Shown: positions 1-9,262 of the stretch, piece by piece
Position numbering within the stretch: the stretch's first letter is position 1
Layout of the letters: each line of letters begins with the position of its first letter
Assembly: GCA_951828515.1 (NCBI GenBank)
Contig: OX639992.1
Span: forward strand, 1,116,001 to 1,180,000
Reading direction: 5' to 3'
Origin: an uncultured Poribacteria bacterium
Lineage (GTDB): Bacteria > Poribacteria > WGA-4E > WGA-3G
DNA length: 64,000 nt
The notes under the pieces: generated by a model
What the model was told of the DNA's origin: nothing
The model's input: the letters and a program-made list of their open reading frames with translations, nothing else
Database searches by the model: none
Program-made: the position numbers and the translations under genes

Positions 1-1
1 A

Positions 2-175
2 TGCATGAAACAGAAGGAGGTCACAAACAATGTCAACTGGAATGCAAACGCCACAGAATATATTGTCAACGTTCACACCTTTTGGGCCACCCGTCTTAAT
101 GACTATAGACATGTTGCTCCGCTGGAGCAAGGGAATTTCTTCCGCGTGAATCTGTGTAATTCGCGATTCAGATAA
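2..175 (+). CDS. C-terminal fragment of an unidentified protein, 5' end outside the window
   Basis: A frame open from the first bases of the window runs to a TAA at 173-175 and encodes about 57 residues, rich in Asn and aromatic residues, ending VNLCNSRFR. No start with a good ribosome binding site is visible: the ATG at position 5 has nothing upstream to judge. It is followed within 10 bases by a terminal-inverted-repeat element. I do not recognise the family. It may be the tail of a real gene or a chance open frame. Confidence 0.3.
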   Translation, partial: CMKQKEVTNNVNWNANATEYIVNVHTFWATRLNDYRHVAPLEQGNFFRVNLCNSRFR

Positions 176-182
176 TTAAAAC

Positions 183-334
183 AGGACTTACGCAACATTG
201 GCTTCCATGCCAAGATTGAGGGGATATTCCCGAAGAAAGCGCAATAATGCACGTCGCATTTGGGCGAGTACGCCGCAGAATTGCGCTACTACGAACCAAA
301 GACTGCGCGACAATGGGTCAACTGCGTAAGTCCT
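183..334. mobile_element. MITE-like element with AGGACTTACGCA terminal inverted repeats
   Basis: The 152 bp segment starts with AGGACTTACGCA (183-194) and ends with its exact reverse complement TGCGTAAGTCCT (323-334). It encodes no protein. The left 75 bp recur at 49424, and other copies or half-copies with the same ends lie at 22433, 22584 and 47352. This is the pattern of a non-autonomous transposon derivative; no transposase with these ends is present in the window. No clear target duplication is visible. Confidence 0.75.
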
Positions 335-629
335 ATAAAATTAACATCTCTATACACATTTCGCCCCTACGGGGCTAAAAACAGCGGAGGATTCGCGTTC
401 CTATAAACATGCTGAAGAAATACTCAAGCAAATAAACCCCACGGGGCTGAAGAATGGATGAGTCTTGATTTTGTTAACACTGGTAGTAGTAAAGCGGAAG
501 CCTCACGCACCGACAACGTCTCTCGGACCTGCATCTATAACTGGATCCCTATGCGTCAGATGGTTAATAAAATGCCAAAGAAAAATGTCAATGCCTTTGA
601 TACCGCTAAAGATGTTCGCCTTTGTATGA
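335..629. other. Intergenic stretch, copy 1 of a duplicated 3' flank
   Basis: No gene is supported here. From about 515 to 700 the sequence is nearly identical to 4632-4818, because the downstream flank of the neighbouring surface-protein gene is duplicated with the gene. A short open frame at 458-667 lies across this flank and ends inside the terminator hairpin, so I do not treat it as a gene. Confidence 0.5.
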
Positions 630-664
630 AAAAAGTAAAGGGGCGCGGTGAGAGACCGCGCCCC
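630..664 (-). terminator. Intrinsic terminator of the first LRR surface-protein gene
   Basis: Read on the minus strand, a perfect 10 bp stem (arms 640-649 and 655-664, GGGGCGCGGT with ACCGCGCCCC) with a 5 base loop is followed by a T-rich run, TTTACTTTTTT. It begins 36 bases beyond the stop codon at 700-702. The same structure follows the second paralogue at 4749-4783. Confidence 0.85.
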
Positions 665-699
665 TGAGAAATCGCTATTAGAAGATCGCTCCTACAGTG

Positions 700-3600
700 T
701 TACTGCAAGATGACCATCTTCCGCAGAAGGGAGATATTTCCCGCCTGTAGTTGATAGAAATAGATACCACTCGCCACGCGCTCACCGACATTATTTTTGC
801 CATCCCAATACGCTGCACGACTCCGGCTCGTGTAGTAGCCTTCGCGCTGATGTCCGAGTTCCAACCGGCGCACGACGCTGCCACGCATATCATATATCGT
901 AATTTTGACATCACTCGTATTTGATAACTGATAGGGTATCCACGTCTCTGGGTTGAATGGGTTTGGATAGTTCGCCGAGAGCGTCGTTTCGCTGGGGACT
1001 TCGTCGACAGGGGTCATTCTCGGTGCCGCATTTCCCAACGCATTTATGACCGTGAGAGGCAAATCCGTGGATTTGACGAATTCATAACCACTAATTAATG
1101 GTAAGGGTAACGTTTCGATATCGACCAAGACAGCACCCGTCGTGCCGGGCGTGCGTGTCACAGTGAAGGTCTCGCTTTCGATCTTGCCAACGGGTATCGT
1201 GATACTATCAGTTCCACCCGTGATGCTCCCGTTGACAACGCTGATCGACAATGCCATATTAAACGGAGCACCGGTAGGTACTGTTGCCTTGAACTGACCT
1301 TCTTCAATCTGTTTAAGTGACACCGTCAGCGGTAGCGGGTTAACAGTATTGCCAGATAGGTCAAGAATCAATAGGGAGGTGAGCCCCTCAAAGATACCAT
1401 CCGGCACGGAACTCAAATCGTTATTCTGCAGATAGAGCGTATTCAGGGAGGTGAGCCCCTCAAAGATACCATCCGGCACGGAACTCAAATCGTTATTCTG
1501 CAGATAGAGCGTATTCAGGGAGGTGAGCCCCTTAAAAATACCATCCGGCACCGAAATTAAATCGTTATTCTGCAGGTCGAGCTGCTCCAGAGCGGTGAGG
1601 TCATCAAAAATACCCGACGGTAAACTGCTCAAATCGTTGCGCGCCAGGTAGAGCTGCTCCAGAGCAGTGAGGTCATCAAAAATACCCGACGGCAAACTGC
1701 TCAAATCGTTGCGCGCCAGGTAGAGCTGCTCCAGAGCGGTGAGGTCATCAAAAATACCCGACGGTAAACTGCTTAAATCGTTATTGCTCAGCCAGAGACG
1801 CGTCAGGGAGGTGAGGTCATCAAAAATACCCGACGGTAAACTGCTCAAATCATTACCGTACAGGTCGAGCTGCTCCAAAGAGGTGAGGTCATCAAAAATA
1901 CCCGACGGTAAACTGCTTAAATCGTTATTGCTCAGCCAGAGACGCGTCAGGGAGGTGAGGTCATCAAAAATACCCGCCGACAAAGAACCCAAATCGTTGT
2001 TGGCGAGCTCGAGCTGCTCCAAGGCGGTGAGGTCATCAAAAATACCCGCTGGTAAACTGCTCAAATCGTTACAGTACAGGTCGAGCTGCTCCAAAGAGGT
2101 GAGGTCATCAAAAATACCCGACGGTAAACTGCTTAAATCGTTATAGTTCAGCCAGAGACGCGTCAGGGAGGTGAGTCCGCAGAAATCGCCCACTTTTAGC
2201 GCGGTGATGTTCTCACTTCGAAGGGCAAGGGACGTAATTGTCGCGAGGTCTGCCGCAGTTACATTGGCGCAATCGCTTACGTTTGGGACGGCAGCAACTA
2301 TCGCATCTCGGACCTGAGGCGTGCGATCACAGACCGATACGAACACAGCAAGGCATACTTCCGTGTCGTCAGGCACATTCATAGTGATGCTTACCTGTGC
2401 TGTGCTGAGAACATTTGTGTTCCCCGCAGTATCGGTTACCGCACCTGCGGCAATACTCAGCGTCAGCGTCCCACTCGCCGTCGGCGTGAGCGTTGCCGTC
2501 CAGACAGTGTCGTCTGTCGTTGCCCATGCTGTGATGCTCGCTGTTGCCGTCCCGGAAAGCGTCAGGTCTGATTGCTCAAAGTCGGAGACTGACTCTGTAA
2601 ACGTTATCGTTACATCAAACGCACTGTTCTGAGCATCTGCTGGCACAGAAAGGCTAACACCCGGTGAAGTCATATCTACGGTGACAGTCTGTGTCTCGGC
2701 AGCCGTATTGTTGTTACTCGCCGCATCCGTAGCAACATTTGCCGCAACGCTGAGTGTCACTTCGCCACCCGTCGTTGGTGTGAGCGTGGCGGTGTAAGTT
2801 GTGTCGTCTGTCGTTGCCCATGCTGTGATGCTCGCTGTTGCCGTCCCGGAAAGCGTCAGGTCTGATTGCTCAAAGTCGGAGACCGACTCCGTGAACGTGA
2901 TCGTCGCTTCAAACGCACTGTTCTGAGCATCTGCTGGCACAGAAAGGCTAACACCCGGCGAAGTCATATCTATGGTGACCGTCTGTGTCTCGGCAGCCGT
3001 ATTGTTGTTACTCGCCGCATCTGTAGCAACATTTGCCATAACGCTCAGCACCACATCGCCTTCCGTCGTCGGTGTGATTGTGGCGGTGTAAGTTGTGTCG
3101 TCTGTCATTGCCCATGCTGTGATGCTCGCTGTTGCCGTCCCGGAAAGCGTCAGGTCTGATTGCTCAAAGTCGGAGACTGACTCTGTGAACGTGATCGTCG
3201 CTTCAAACGCACTGTTCTGAGCATCTGCTGGCACAGAAAGGCTAACACCCGGCGAAGTCATATCTATGGTGACGGTCTGTGTCTCCGAAGCCGTATTGTT
3301 GTTACTCGCCGCATCGGTGGCAACATCCGCCGCAACGCTGAGTACCACATCGCCTTCCGTCGTCGGTGTAATCGTAGCGGTAAAGACGGTGTCGTCTGTA
3401 GATACCCACGCCGTGATACTCACCGTGGCTGTCCCGGAAAGCGTCAGGTCTGATTGCTCAAAGTCGGAGACTGACTCCGTGAACGTGATCGTCGCTTCAA
3501 ACGCACCTGACTGCGCCACCGACGGAACGGTAATACCGACCGACGGAGCATCCACATCAACCGTGACCGTCTGGGGGGTCGCTGCGTTATTCTGAGTGCC

Positions 3601-3933
3601 TCCGGCATCTGTCGCAACATCCGTAGGCACACCAATGATCACTGTGCCGCTTGTTACCGGCGTGATCGTGGCGTTAAAGATGAGATCATCTGTAGACGCC
3701 CATCCCGTGATCGATGCCGTTGCCGTCCCAGTCAATATGACATCGCTTTGCACAAAATCTAAGACCTCTTCTGTGAATCTGATTCTCGCAGTAAACGCAC
3801 CATTCTGGACATCCGAGGGAACCGTGATACTCACATCCAAGCCTGGAGTTGGAAGCCTAAATTGCGAATATCCAACAGGACTGAATACGATCGCAGCAAA
3901 GAAAATAAATAAAAGTGTGGAAAACCGTTTCAT
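700..3933 (-). CDS. Secreted Ig-like/VLR-type LRR surface protein with Por-like C-terminal sorting domain
   Basis: A 1077-residue modular surface protein. A signal peptide covers about residues 1-24. Five Ig-like repeats of about 95 residues follow (25-510; shared core TFTESVSDFEQSDLTLSGTA). Next come twelve 24-residue LRRs (about 540-870; consensus LTSLxxLxLxxNDLSSLPSG then IFDD), the LPxGIF style seen in Toll and lamprey VLR proteins. The C-terminal 90 residues begin NYPNPFNPETWIPYQL and are a FlgD-like/Por (type IX) sorting domain. I place the start at ATG 3933 because AAGGA lies just upstream; an in-frame ATG at 3951 is possible. Its paralogue lies immediately upstream on the same strand, and a strong terminator follows. 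The likely role is adhesion or interaction at the cell surface (inference). Confidence 0.85.
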   Translation of the reverse strand: MKRFSTLLFIFFAAIVFSPVGYSQFRLPTPGLDVSITVPSDVQNGAFTARIRFTEEVLDFVQSDVILTGTATASITGWASTDDLIFNATITPVTSGTVIIGVPTDVATDAGGTQNNAATPQTVTVDVDAPSVGITVPSVAQSGAFEATITFTESVSDFEQSDLTLSGTATVSITAWVSTDDTVFTATITPTTEGDVVLSVAADVATDAASNNNTASETQTVTIDMTSPGVSLSVPADAQNSAFEATITFTESVSDFEQSDLTLSGTATASITAWAMTDDTTYTATITPTTEGDVVLSVMANVATDAASNNNTAAETQTVTIDMTSPGVSLSVPADAQNSAFEATITFTESVSDFEQSDLTLSGTATASITAWATTDDTTYTATLTPTTGGEVTLSVAANVATDAASNNNTAAETQTVTVDMTSPGVSLSVPADAQNSAFDVTITFTESVSDFEQSDLTLSGTATASITAWATTDDTVWTATLTPTASGTLTLSIAAGAVTDTAGNTNVLSTAQVSITMNVPDDTEVCLAVFVSVCDRTPQVRDAIVAAVPNVSDCANVTAADLATITSLALRSENITALKVGDFCGLTSLTRLWLNYNDLSSLPSGIFDDLTSLEQLDLYCNDLSSLPAGIFDDLTALEQLELANNDLGSLSAGIFDDLTSLTRLWLSNNDLSSLPSGIFDDLTSLEQLDLYGNDLSSLPSGIFDDLTSLTRLWLSNNDLSSLPSGIFDDLTALEQLYLARNDLSSLPSGIFDDLTALEQLYLARNDLSSLPSGIFDDLTALEQLDLQNNDLISVPDGIFKGLTSLNTLYLQNNDLSSVPDGIFEGLTSLNTLYLQNNDLSSVPDGIFEGLTSLLILDLSGNTVNPLPLTVSLKQIEEGQFKATVPTGAPFNMALSISVVNGSITGGTDSITIPVGKIESETFTVTRTPGTTGAVLVDIETLPLPLISGYEFVKSTDLPLTVINALGNAAPRMTPVDEVPSETTLSANYPNPFNPETWIPYQLSNTSDVKITIYDMRGSVVRRLELGHQREGYYTSRSRAAYWDGKNNVGERVASGIYFYQLQAGNISLLRKMVILQ
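1360..2175 (-). repeat. Near-identical 72 bp DNA repeats encoding the LRR array
   Basis: The LRR region is built of tandem 72 bp units that are almost identical at the nucleotide level, not just the protein level; for example the segment encoding SLPSGIFDDLT recurs nearly unchanged through 1590-2150. Such arrays are substrates for slippage and unequal recombination, so repeat number could vary between cells. Confidence 0.8.
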
Positions 3934-3951
3934 AGTTTCAGTTCCTTCCAT

Positions 3952-4345
3952 TTTAGGGTAACGTTGGGTCTCGTCTGTGGTTCAACCCAACCTATATTTG
4001 ATTCCATCAGCCTCATCTGAAAAGGCGGACAACAGTAGAGATGATGTTTCAACATAAGAATCGGCTTGTGAACAGAGATACTCAAACGTGTCTCTCACAC
4101 AAATTTTCTTGTGAAATATAGCAGACGTGCCAAGGTCTCTGTCTAAGCAAAAATATCAGTGTCCTGTTAGGTTTATTTTCATGATTATTCTAAAATCCAT
4201 TTTTATTGACCTATAAAGATAATAAAATTATACTTTAATCCGACATAGAAGTCAAATCAAATTTGTATAATTTGCCCGAAGAAAGCATAATTCCATGGAT
4301 TTCAGGGATTTTTTTTTCAAAAACAGACGGGTAATTTGGAAACGA
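3952..4345 (-). promoter_or_regulatory. Conserved upstream region of surface-protein gene 1 (duplicated at 7729-8140)
   Basis: About 390 bp upstream of the gene is nearly identical to the region upstream of its paralogue, including an A/T-rich block around 4180-4260 that could hold the promoter, and a long 5' leader. I cannot fix a -35/-10 pair confidently. Because the leader is conserved along with the coding ends, both genes are probably expressed in the same way. The rest of the gap (4346-4570) shows no convincing gene. Confidence 0.55.
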
Positions 4346-4579
4346 GGCCCACTGCGATGGGAAAAAGTTTGAAAAAGCGTTATGCCGTTTGCTATAGAGG
4401 CTGGACACCGGTCAGGGGCGTGACTATTGACGGCGTTTATCGCGTCTATCAGGCGAGAACCTACCGGATTTTGGAGGGTTGGAGAGGTCCGAACTCTGTA
4501 TCCCATCAGCAGCGAAAGAATGCGGGGACGATTTCTATGAAGATTCAGAATTTAATTCGGTAATTTCCTAATGAGATCC

Positions 4580-4600
4580 GGTGCGGTTGCAAACCGCACC
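4580..4600. repeat. Palindromic dispersed repeat (GGTGCGGTT/AACCGCACC)
   Basis: A 9 bp perfect stem with a 3 base loop, preceded by ATCC and followed by TACCGGGTCTGGG. Relatives occur at 8169, 8327, 8404, 18508 and 18580, always intergenic. It resembles a REP-type element. Confidence 0.65.
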
Positions 4601-4748
4601 TACCGGGTCTGGGGGAAACATAGCATTACCGACAACGTCTCCTGGGACTGCATCTATAACTGGATTCCTGTGCGTCAGATGGTTAATAAAATGCCAAAGA
4701 AAAATGTCAATGCCTTTGATACCGCTAAAGATGTTCACCTTTGTATGA

Positions 4749-4783
4749 AAAAAGTGAAGGGGCGCGGTGAGAGACCCCGCCCC
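4749..4783 (-). terminator. Intrinsic terminator of the second LRR surface-protein gene
   Basis: A GC-rich stem (arms 4759-4768 and 4774-4783, one mismatch) with loop GAGAG is followed, on the minus strand, by TTCACTTTTTT. It is the duplicate of the hairpin at 630-664 and lies the same distance after the stop codon. Confidence 0.8.
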
Positions 4784-4818
4784 TGAGAAATCGCTATTAG
4801 AAGATCGCTCCTACAGTG

Positions 4819-7710
4819 TTACTGCAAGATGACCATTTTGCGCAGGAGGGACATATTATCCGCCTGCAGTTGATAGAAATAGATACCACTCGCCACGCGT
4901 TCACCGACATTATTTTTGCCATCCCAATACGCCGCACGGACCCGGCTGGTGTAGTAGCCTTCACGCTGATGTCCGAGCTCAAGCCGCCGCACGACGGTGC
5001 CACGCACATCGTAGATCGTGATGACCACAGTGCAGGCATTCGCCAAGTGATAGGGGATCCATGTTTCAGGATTGAACGGATTGGGATAATTCGCCAACAG
5101 CGATGTCTCGGCTGGACGCATGGATGCCAAGAGACTCTCAAGCAACGCGATCGCACGCTGATATTTCAGGGAGCCATCGTTTTTTGAACGCAACATTGAG
5201 AGATGCTCGGTGAGTGTCTCCGGATCCAAGGATTCAAGCACGGCGCGATCCAACAGGGACGCTATACCGCCCATAGCCGATGGCGCCGCCTCATCATCAG
5301 CATCGAGGTTCTCGGTGACCAACGTCAGGTCATCGGCATCCACCGTGCCATCGCCGTTGACATCCGTGCGCGAATCTATGATGTCCGCACCACTTTGTCC
5401 TAAGGCGGCGGTGACGAGTGCCACATCGCTGGCATCCACACTCTCGTCCTTATTGACATCCCACGGCGCATATCGAGAAACATCTATGTCAATATAGGTA
5501 ATGGTGCCATCATTCTCTGACAAAAGATCATAAAGCGGGGAGGTATCCGAAATCGGATTGTTCTTAAGAGATAAATGTGTCAGACTCGTCAAGTCAGAAA
5601 GATGACTCACGTCGATTATCGAATTGTCTTGCAGATATAAGCTCGTAAGGCTCGTCAAGTCTTCAAGTGGACTTATATCGCTTATTGAATTTTTACCCAG
5701 ATGTAACTCCGTAAGGTTCGTCAAGTCCTCAAGCACACTCACATTGATTATTGAGTTATCATTAAGACTTAACGTCGTAAGGCTCGTCAAGTCTTTAAGT
5801 GAGTTGATATCGCTTATCGAATTTGATAATAGATATAACGTCGTAAGGCTCGTCAACTTAGAAAGATGACTCACGTCGATTATTGAGTTGGCATTCAGCC
5901 ATAACGTCGTAAGGCTCGTCAACTCAGAAAGATGACTCACGTCGATTATTGAATTGTTACCCAGGTATAAGCTCGTAAGGTTCGTCAAGTCTTTAAGCGG
6001 CTTAATATCGCTTATTGAGTTGGCATTCAGCCATAACGTCCTAAGGTTCGTCAAGTCTTCAAGTGAGTTGATATCGCTTATCGAATTTGATGACAGATAT
6101 AATACCCTAAGGCTGGTCAAGTCTTTAAGCGGCTTAATATCGCTTGCCGAATTTGATGACAGCCATAACACCTTAAGGCTGGTCAAGTCTTTAAGCGGCT
6201 TAATATCGCTTATTGAGTTGTCATTCAGCCATAACGACGTAAGGTTCGTGGCATGCTCTAACCCCGTGAGATCCGCTATCTCGCTATTCCGAGCAGATAG
6301 GAACGCGAGTTCTAGCATTTTTGTCTTGGTGAGTGCCTCATCGACCGCGAGCCCGAGTTTATTCCGGACAGCACTCCTGAGGTTAGCATCTGGTATCCAT
6401 ACTGTTTCCGGTTCGACTGTTACTGTCACAGTCTGTGAGTTAGAGGCAGTATTGTTGTTACGCGCTGCGTCCGTGGCAACATCTGCAGCAACGCTGAGTG
6501 TCACATCACCACTCGTCGTCGCCGTAATCGTAGCGGTAAAGACGGTATCATCTGTAGAGGACCATGCCGTGATGCTCGCTGTTGCCGTCCCTGAAACAGA
6601 CAGATCTGATTGCTCAAAGTCTAAAACCGGCTCCGTAAACGTAATCACTACATCAAACGCTTCGGTCAGAATACTTTTTGGCACAGAAATACTAACGCCC
6701 GGCGCGTCAACATCTACGGTGACAGTCTGTGTCTCGGAGGCAGTATTATTATTGTTTGCCGCATCGGTAGCGACTTCAGCGGCGATATCCAAGATCACTG
6801 TGCCACTCGTCGTCGGTGTGATTGTAGCGGTAAAGACCGTATTATCTGTTGTAGTCCATGCCGTGATAGATGCCGTGGCTGTCCCAGAGACCGAGAGGTC
6901 TGCCTGCTCAAACCCGGAGACGGCTTCTGTGAAGGTGATGGTTACATTAAACGCACCATTCTGGGCACCTTCTGGCACCGAAAGGCTAACACCCGGTGGT
7001 GTCATATCTACGGTGACCGTCTGTGTCTCGGAGGCAGTATTGTTGTTACTCGCCGCATCCGTGGCAACATTTGCCGCAACGCTGAGTACCACATCGCCTT
7101 CCGTCGTCGGCGTGATTGTGGCGGTAAAGACGGTGTTATCTGTTGTATCCCACGCCGTGACAGTCGCCGTGGCTGTCCCGGAAAGCGTCAGGTCTGCTTG
7201 CTCAAAGTCGGAGACCGACTCTGTGAAGGTGATCGTCGCTTCAAATGCTCCTGACTGCGCTACCGACGGAACGGTAATACCTACCGATGGAGCATCCACA
7301 TCAACCGTGACCGTCTGGGGGGTCGCGGCGTTATTCTGATTCCCTCCGCCATCGGTCGCAACATCCGCAGGCACGCTAATGATCACTGTGCCGCTTGTTA
7401 CCGGCGTGATCGTGGCGATAAAGATGACATCCTCTGTAGACACCCATCCCGTGATCGATGCCGTTGCCGTCCCAGTCAATATGACATCGCTTTGCACAAA
7501 ATCTAAGACCTCTTCTATGAATCTGATTCTCGCGTTAAACGCACCGTTCTGGACATCCGAGGGAACCTTGATAGTCACATCCAGGAACGACCGATCCGGA
7601 ACTCCCGGCGGATCTGCGGGCGGATCTTCGGGCTGAAATTGCCCATATCCAATAGGAATGAATACACTCACCGCAAACAAAATAAAAAAAAGTGTGGAAA
7701 ACCGTTTCAT
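4819..7710 (-). CDS. Secreted Ig-like/internalin-type LRR protein with dockerin and Por-like C-terminal domain
   Basis: A 963-residue paralogue of the neighbouring protein. Signal peptide, then four Ig-like repeats (about 38-420) closely related to those of the neighbour. A segment beginning VWIPDANLRSAVRNKLGL leads into about eleven 22-residue LRRs of the internalin style (about 430-720; TSLxxLxLxxNSISDIxPLK). A dockerin-like pair of calcium loops follows (about 745-800; WDVNKDESVDASD and DVNGDGTVDADD), then a helical linker and the Por-like domain (about 875-963). The start at ATG 7710 follows AAGGA; ATG 7728 is an alternative. The ends and flanks match the neighbour, but the central LRR cassette and dockerin do not, so the pair differs by a cassette exchange. 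Function at the surface is inferred. Confidence 0.85.
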   Translation of the reverse strand: MKRFSTLFFILFAVSVFIPIGYGQFQPEDPPADPPGVPDRSFLDVTIKVPSDVQNGAFNARIRFIEEVLDFVQSDVILTGTATASITGWVSTEDVIFIATITPVTSGTVIISVPADVATDGGGNQNNAATPQTVTVDVDAPSVGITVPSVAQSGAFEATITFTESVSDFEQADLTLSGTATATVTAWDTTDNTVFTATITPTTEGDVVLSVAANVATDAASNNNTASETQTVTVDMTPPGVSLSVPEGAQNGAFNVTITFTEAVSGFEQADLSVSGTATASITAWTTTDNTVFTATITPTTSGTVILDIAAEVATDAANNNNTASETQTVTVDVDAPGVSISVPKSILTEAFDVVITFTEPVLDFEQSDLSVSGTATASITAWSSTDDTVFTATITATTSGDVTLSVAADVATDAARNNNTASNSQTVTVTVEPETVWIPDANLRSAVRNKLGLAVDEALTKTKMLELAFLSARNSEIADLTGLEHATNLTSLWLNDNSISDIKPLKDLTSLKVLWLSSNSASDIKPLKDLTSLRVLYLSSNSISDINSLEDLTNLRTLWLNANSISDIKPLKDLTNLTSLYLGNNSIIDVSHLSELTSLTTLWLNANSIIDVSHLSKLTSLTTLYLLSNSISDINSLKDLTSLTTLSLNDNSIINVSVLEDLTNLTELHLGKNSISDISPLEDLTSLTSLYLQDNSIIDVSHLSDLTSLTHLSLKNNPISDTSPLYDLLSENDGTITYIDIDVSRYAPWDVNKDESVDASDVALVTAALGQSGADIIDSRTDVNGDGTVDADDLTLVTENLDADDEAAPSAMGGIASLLDRAVLESLDPETLTEHLSMLRSKNDGSLKYQRAIALLESLLASMRPAETSLLANYPNPFNPETWIPYHLANACTVVITIYDVRGTVVRRLELGHQREGYYTSRVRAAYWDGKNNVGERVASGIYFYQLQADNMSLLRKMVILQ

Positions 7711-7728
7711 AGTTTCAGTTCCTTCCAT

Positions 7729-8140
7729 TTTAGGGTAACGTTGGGCTTCGCTTGTGGTTCAACCCAACCTATATTTGATTCCGTGAGTTGCGTCTGAAAA
7801 GGCGGACAACAGTAGAGATGATGTTTCAACATAAGATGTCGGCTTGTGAACAGAGATACCCAAATGTGTCTCTCACACAAATTTTCTTGTGAAATATAGC
7901 AGACGTGCCAAGGTCTCTGTCTAAGCAAAAATATTACTGTCCTTTTAGGTCTATTTTCATAATTATTCTAAAATCCATTTTTATAGACCTATAAAGATAA
8001 AAAAATTATACTTTAATCCGACATAGAAGTCAAATCAAATGTGTATAATTTGCCCGAAGAAAGCATAATTTCATGAATTTCAGCGATTTTTTTCAAAAAC
8101 AGACGAGTAAATTGGAAACGAGGTCCACTGCGACGGGAAA
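7729..8140 (-). promoter_or_regulatory. Conserved upstream region of surface-protein gene 2
   Basis: Second copy of the 390 bp leader described at 3952-4345, differing by scattered substitutions and small indels. It defines the outer edge of the tandem duplication, since similarity stops near 8140. Confidence 0.55.
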
Positions 8141-8160
8141 AAGTTTGATATATTCTCCAA

Positions 8161-8430
8161 ATCCGGTAGGTGCGGTTTGAAACCGCGCCATAGGTGTCAA
8201 TTTAGCGATGTTTTGCGGGTATTTTGTGGCAGCAGGTTTATAAATGCTGAAGAAACACCCAAGCCAATAACCCCTACGGGAGTCAAGAGCCGTTTTGAAG
8301 TAGCCACGGTTTGTGGGGAAAAATCCGGCGCAGTTGAAAACAGCGCCTACCGGGCCTGGGAGAGCGGGAGTTTGAAGTAGCCACGGTTTGTGAGGAAAAA
8401 TCCGGCGCAGTTGAAAACAGCGCCTACCGT
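8161..8430. repeat. Cluster of three palindromic repeats, two in a tandem duplication
   Basis: Palindromes at 8169-8189 (GGTGCGGTT type), 8327-8347 and 8404-8424 (GGCGCAGTT type). The last two sit inside a 75 bp direct duplication containing GAAGTAGCCACGGTTTGTG. No coding function is visible. An open frame at 8177-8380 is made mostly of this repeat material. Confidence 0.6.
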
Positions 8431-8456
8431 AAATCCTGATTCAGACGATTTTCTAC

Positions 8457-8852
8457 TCAAAGTGGTTTTCCGAAACACAGAACATACTCGTCATGGTCCT
8501 TGAGTTCAAAGGCGCGGAGACCGTCATCCGTGTCCGCGAGGGTTTCGTGGAAGGCTAATCCACGGGACTGGAACTCGGCAAACAACGCGTCAGGATCGGG
8601 GACCAAGATAAAAGCGTCCCATCTTGCCCACTCGTGTCGGGTGTGGTTTGGGACTGGATGTATACCTTCAGTGATGTGTTTGAGAAGTATCCGCACGTTA
8701 TCTCGGCTCACGATTCCAAAGAACGGATCTTCTTCCGGGACGAGAATATCTGTCTCGAAACCGAGTTTCTGATTGTAAAAGTCGATTGACGTAGCAAGGT
8801 TTTTGACAATAAAAAATGGATAAATCCTTTCAAGCATTGTATTTTTTGCCAT
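8457..8852 (-). CDS. VOC-superfamily (glyoxalase/bleomycin-resistance-like) protein
   Basis: 131 residues with the single-module vicinal oxygen chelate pattern: an N-terminal strand YPFFIVKNLATSIDFYNQ, GFETD, a central histidine-containing strand (RILLKH), and a C-terminal half with DPDALFAEFQSRG and ending ELKDHDEYVLCFG. The length suits a family member that dimerises to form its metal site. Substrate cannot be read from sequence. The start MAKNTM has AAAGGG about 8 bases upstream; MLERIYPF five residues later is possible. It stands alone, with no obvious operon partner. Confidence 0.85.
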   Translation of the reverse strand: MAKNTMLERIYPFFIVKNLATSIDFYNQKLGFETDILVPEEDPFFGIVSRDNVRILLKHITEGIHPVPNHTRHEWARWDAFILVPDPDALFAEFQSRGLAFHETLADTDDGLRAFELKDHDEYVLCFGKPL

Positions 8853-9132
8853 TGTGAATTCCCTTTCCTCGCCTTATATCCGCAGTATGGTGTTGGCTTT
8901 CACTTCCAGTTCAACCCAGCCTACAAAACTCACACAATATCCTAACAGATTTACGTCCAGTATTCAACGCAGAAGATTCTCATGGAAAAGTCGCCCCGGT
9001 TTGTAGTAGTGCGATTCACCGCATGTTCTGAAGGGACAACGGACAACAAATGGTTTCCTTTCCTCTTTGAAAAAATCAATACGCCGCCAAAAATTTTACA
9101 CACCCTTTTAATCGAACCCGTTTGGTATCGAA

Positions 9133-9172
9133 ATTTCGCTGCATTTCGCTGCATTTCGCTGCATTTCGCTGC
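9133..9172. repeat. Four tandem copies of the 10-mer ATTTCGCTGC
   Basis: Perfect 10 bp direct repeats lie between two copies of a 19 bp sequence (AATCGAACCCGTTTGGTAT at 9111 and 9301). The rest of 8853-9460 shows no supported gene. Confidence 0.85.
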
Positions 9173-9237
9173 CATTTTGTCTTTTATAGTAAATCCTAAA
9201 AATAAGTGCACACTTTAGAAACACAAGCACCGTTCCG

Positions 9238-9262
9238 CCGCTGGCGAGGTTTCTAACCTCGC
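9238..9262. repeat. Palindromic dispersed repeat, GGCGAGGTT family
   Basis: An inverted-orientation copy of the family also seen at 11770, 33267, 41416 and 53413. The shared core is GGCGAGGTT, a short spacer, AACCTCGCC, then AGCGG on one side only, which gives the element polarity. Confidence 0.7.

Noticed and set aside
1360-2175. CRISPR array
   Set aside because: The regular 72 bp repeats are an in-frame LRR coding array without unique spacers; no cas genes are present in the window.
4336-4563. 75-codon frame in the gap between the two surface-protein genes
   Set aside because: Overlaps the duplicated leader and repeat DNA, has no ribosome binding site, and no equivalent is kept in the other copy of the duplication.
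458-4786. Two similar 69-71 codon frames (458-667 and 4571-4786) that might be a conserved small protein
   Set aside because: They sit in the duplicated 3' flank, end inside the terminator hairpins, and the differences between copies include as many amino-acid changes as silent ones, so there is no sign of protein-level selection.
5954-7339. 461-codon open frame on the plus strand opposite the second surface-protein gene
   Set aside because: It is the mirror of the repetitive Ig/LRR coding sequence, and its residues simply reflect the opposite-strand repeat periodicity. No ribosome binding site or recognisable domain.
9111-9130. Possible tRNA T-arm (GGGTTCGATT on the minus strand)
   Set aside because: No cloverleaf, acceptor stem or anticodon arm can be formed around it; the same 19 bp recur at 9301 as a plain repeat.
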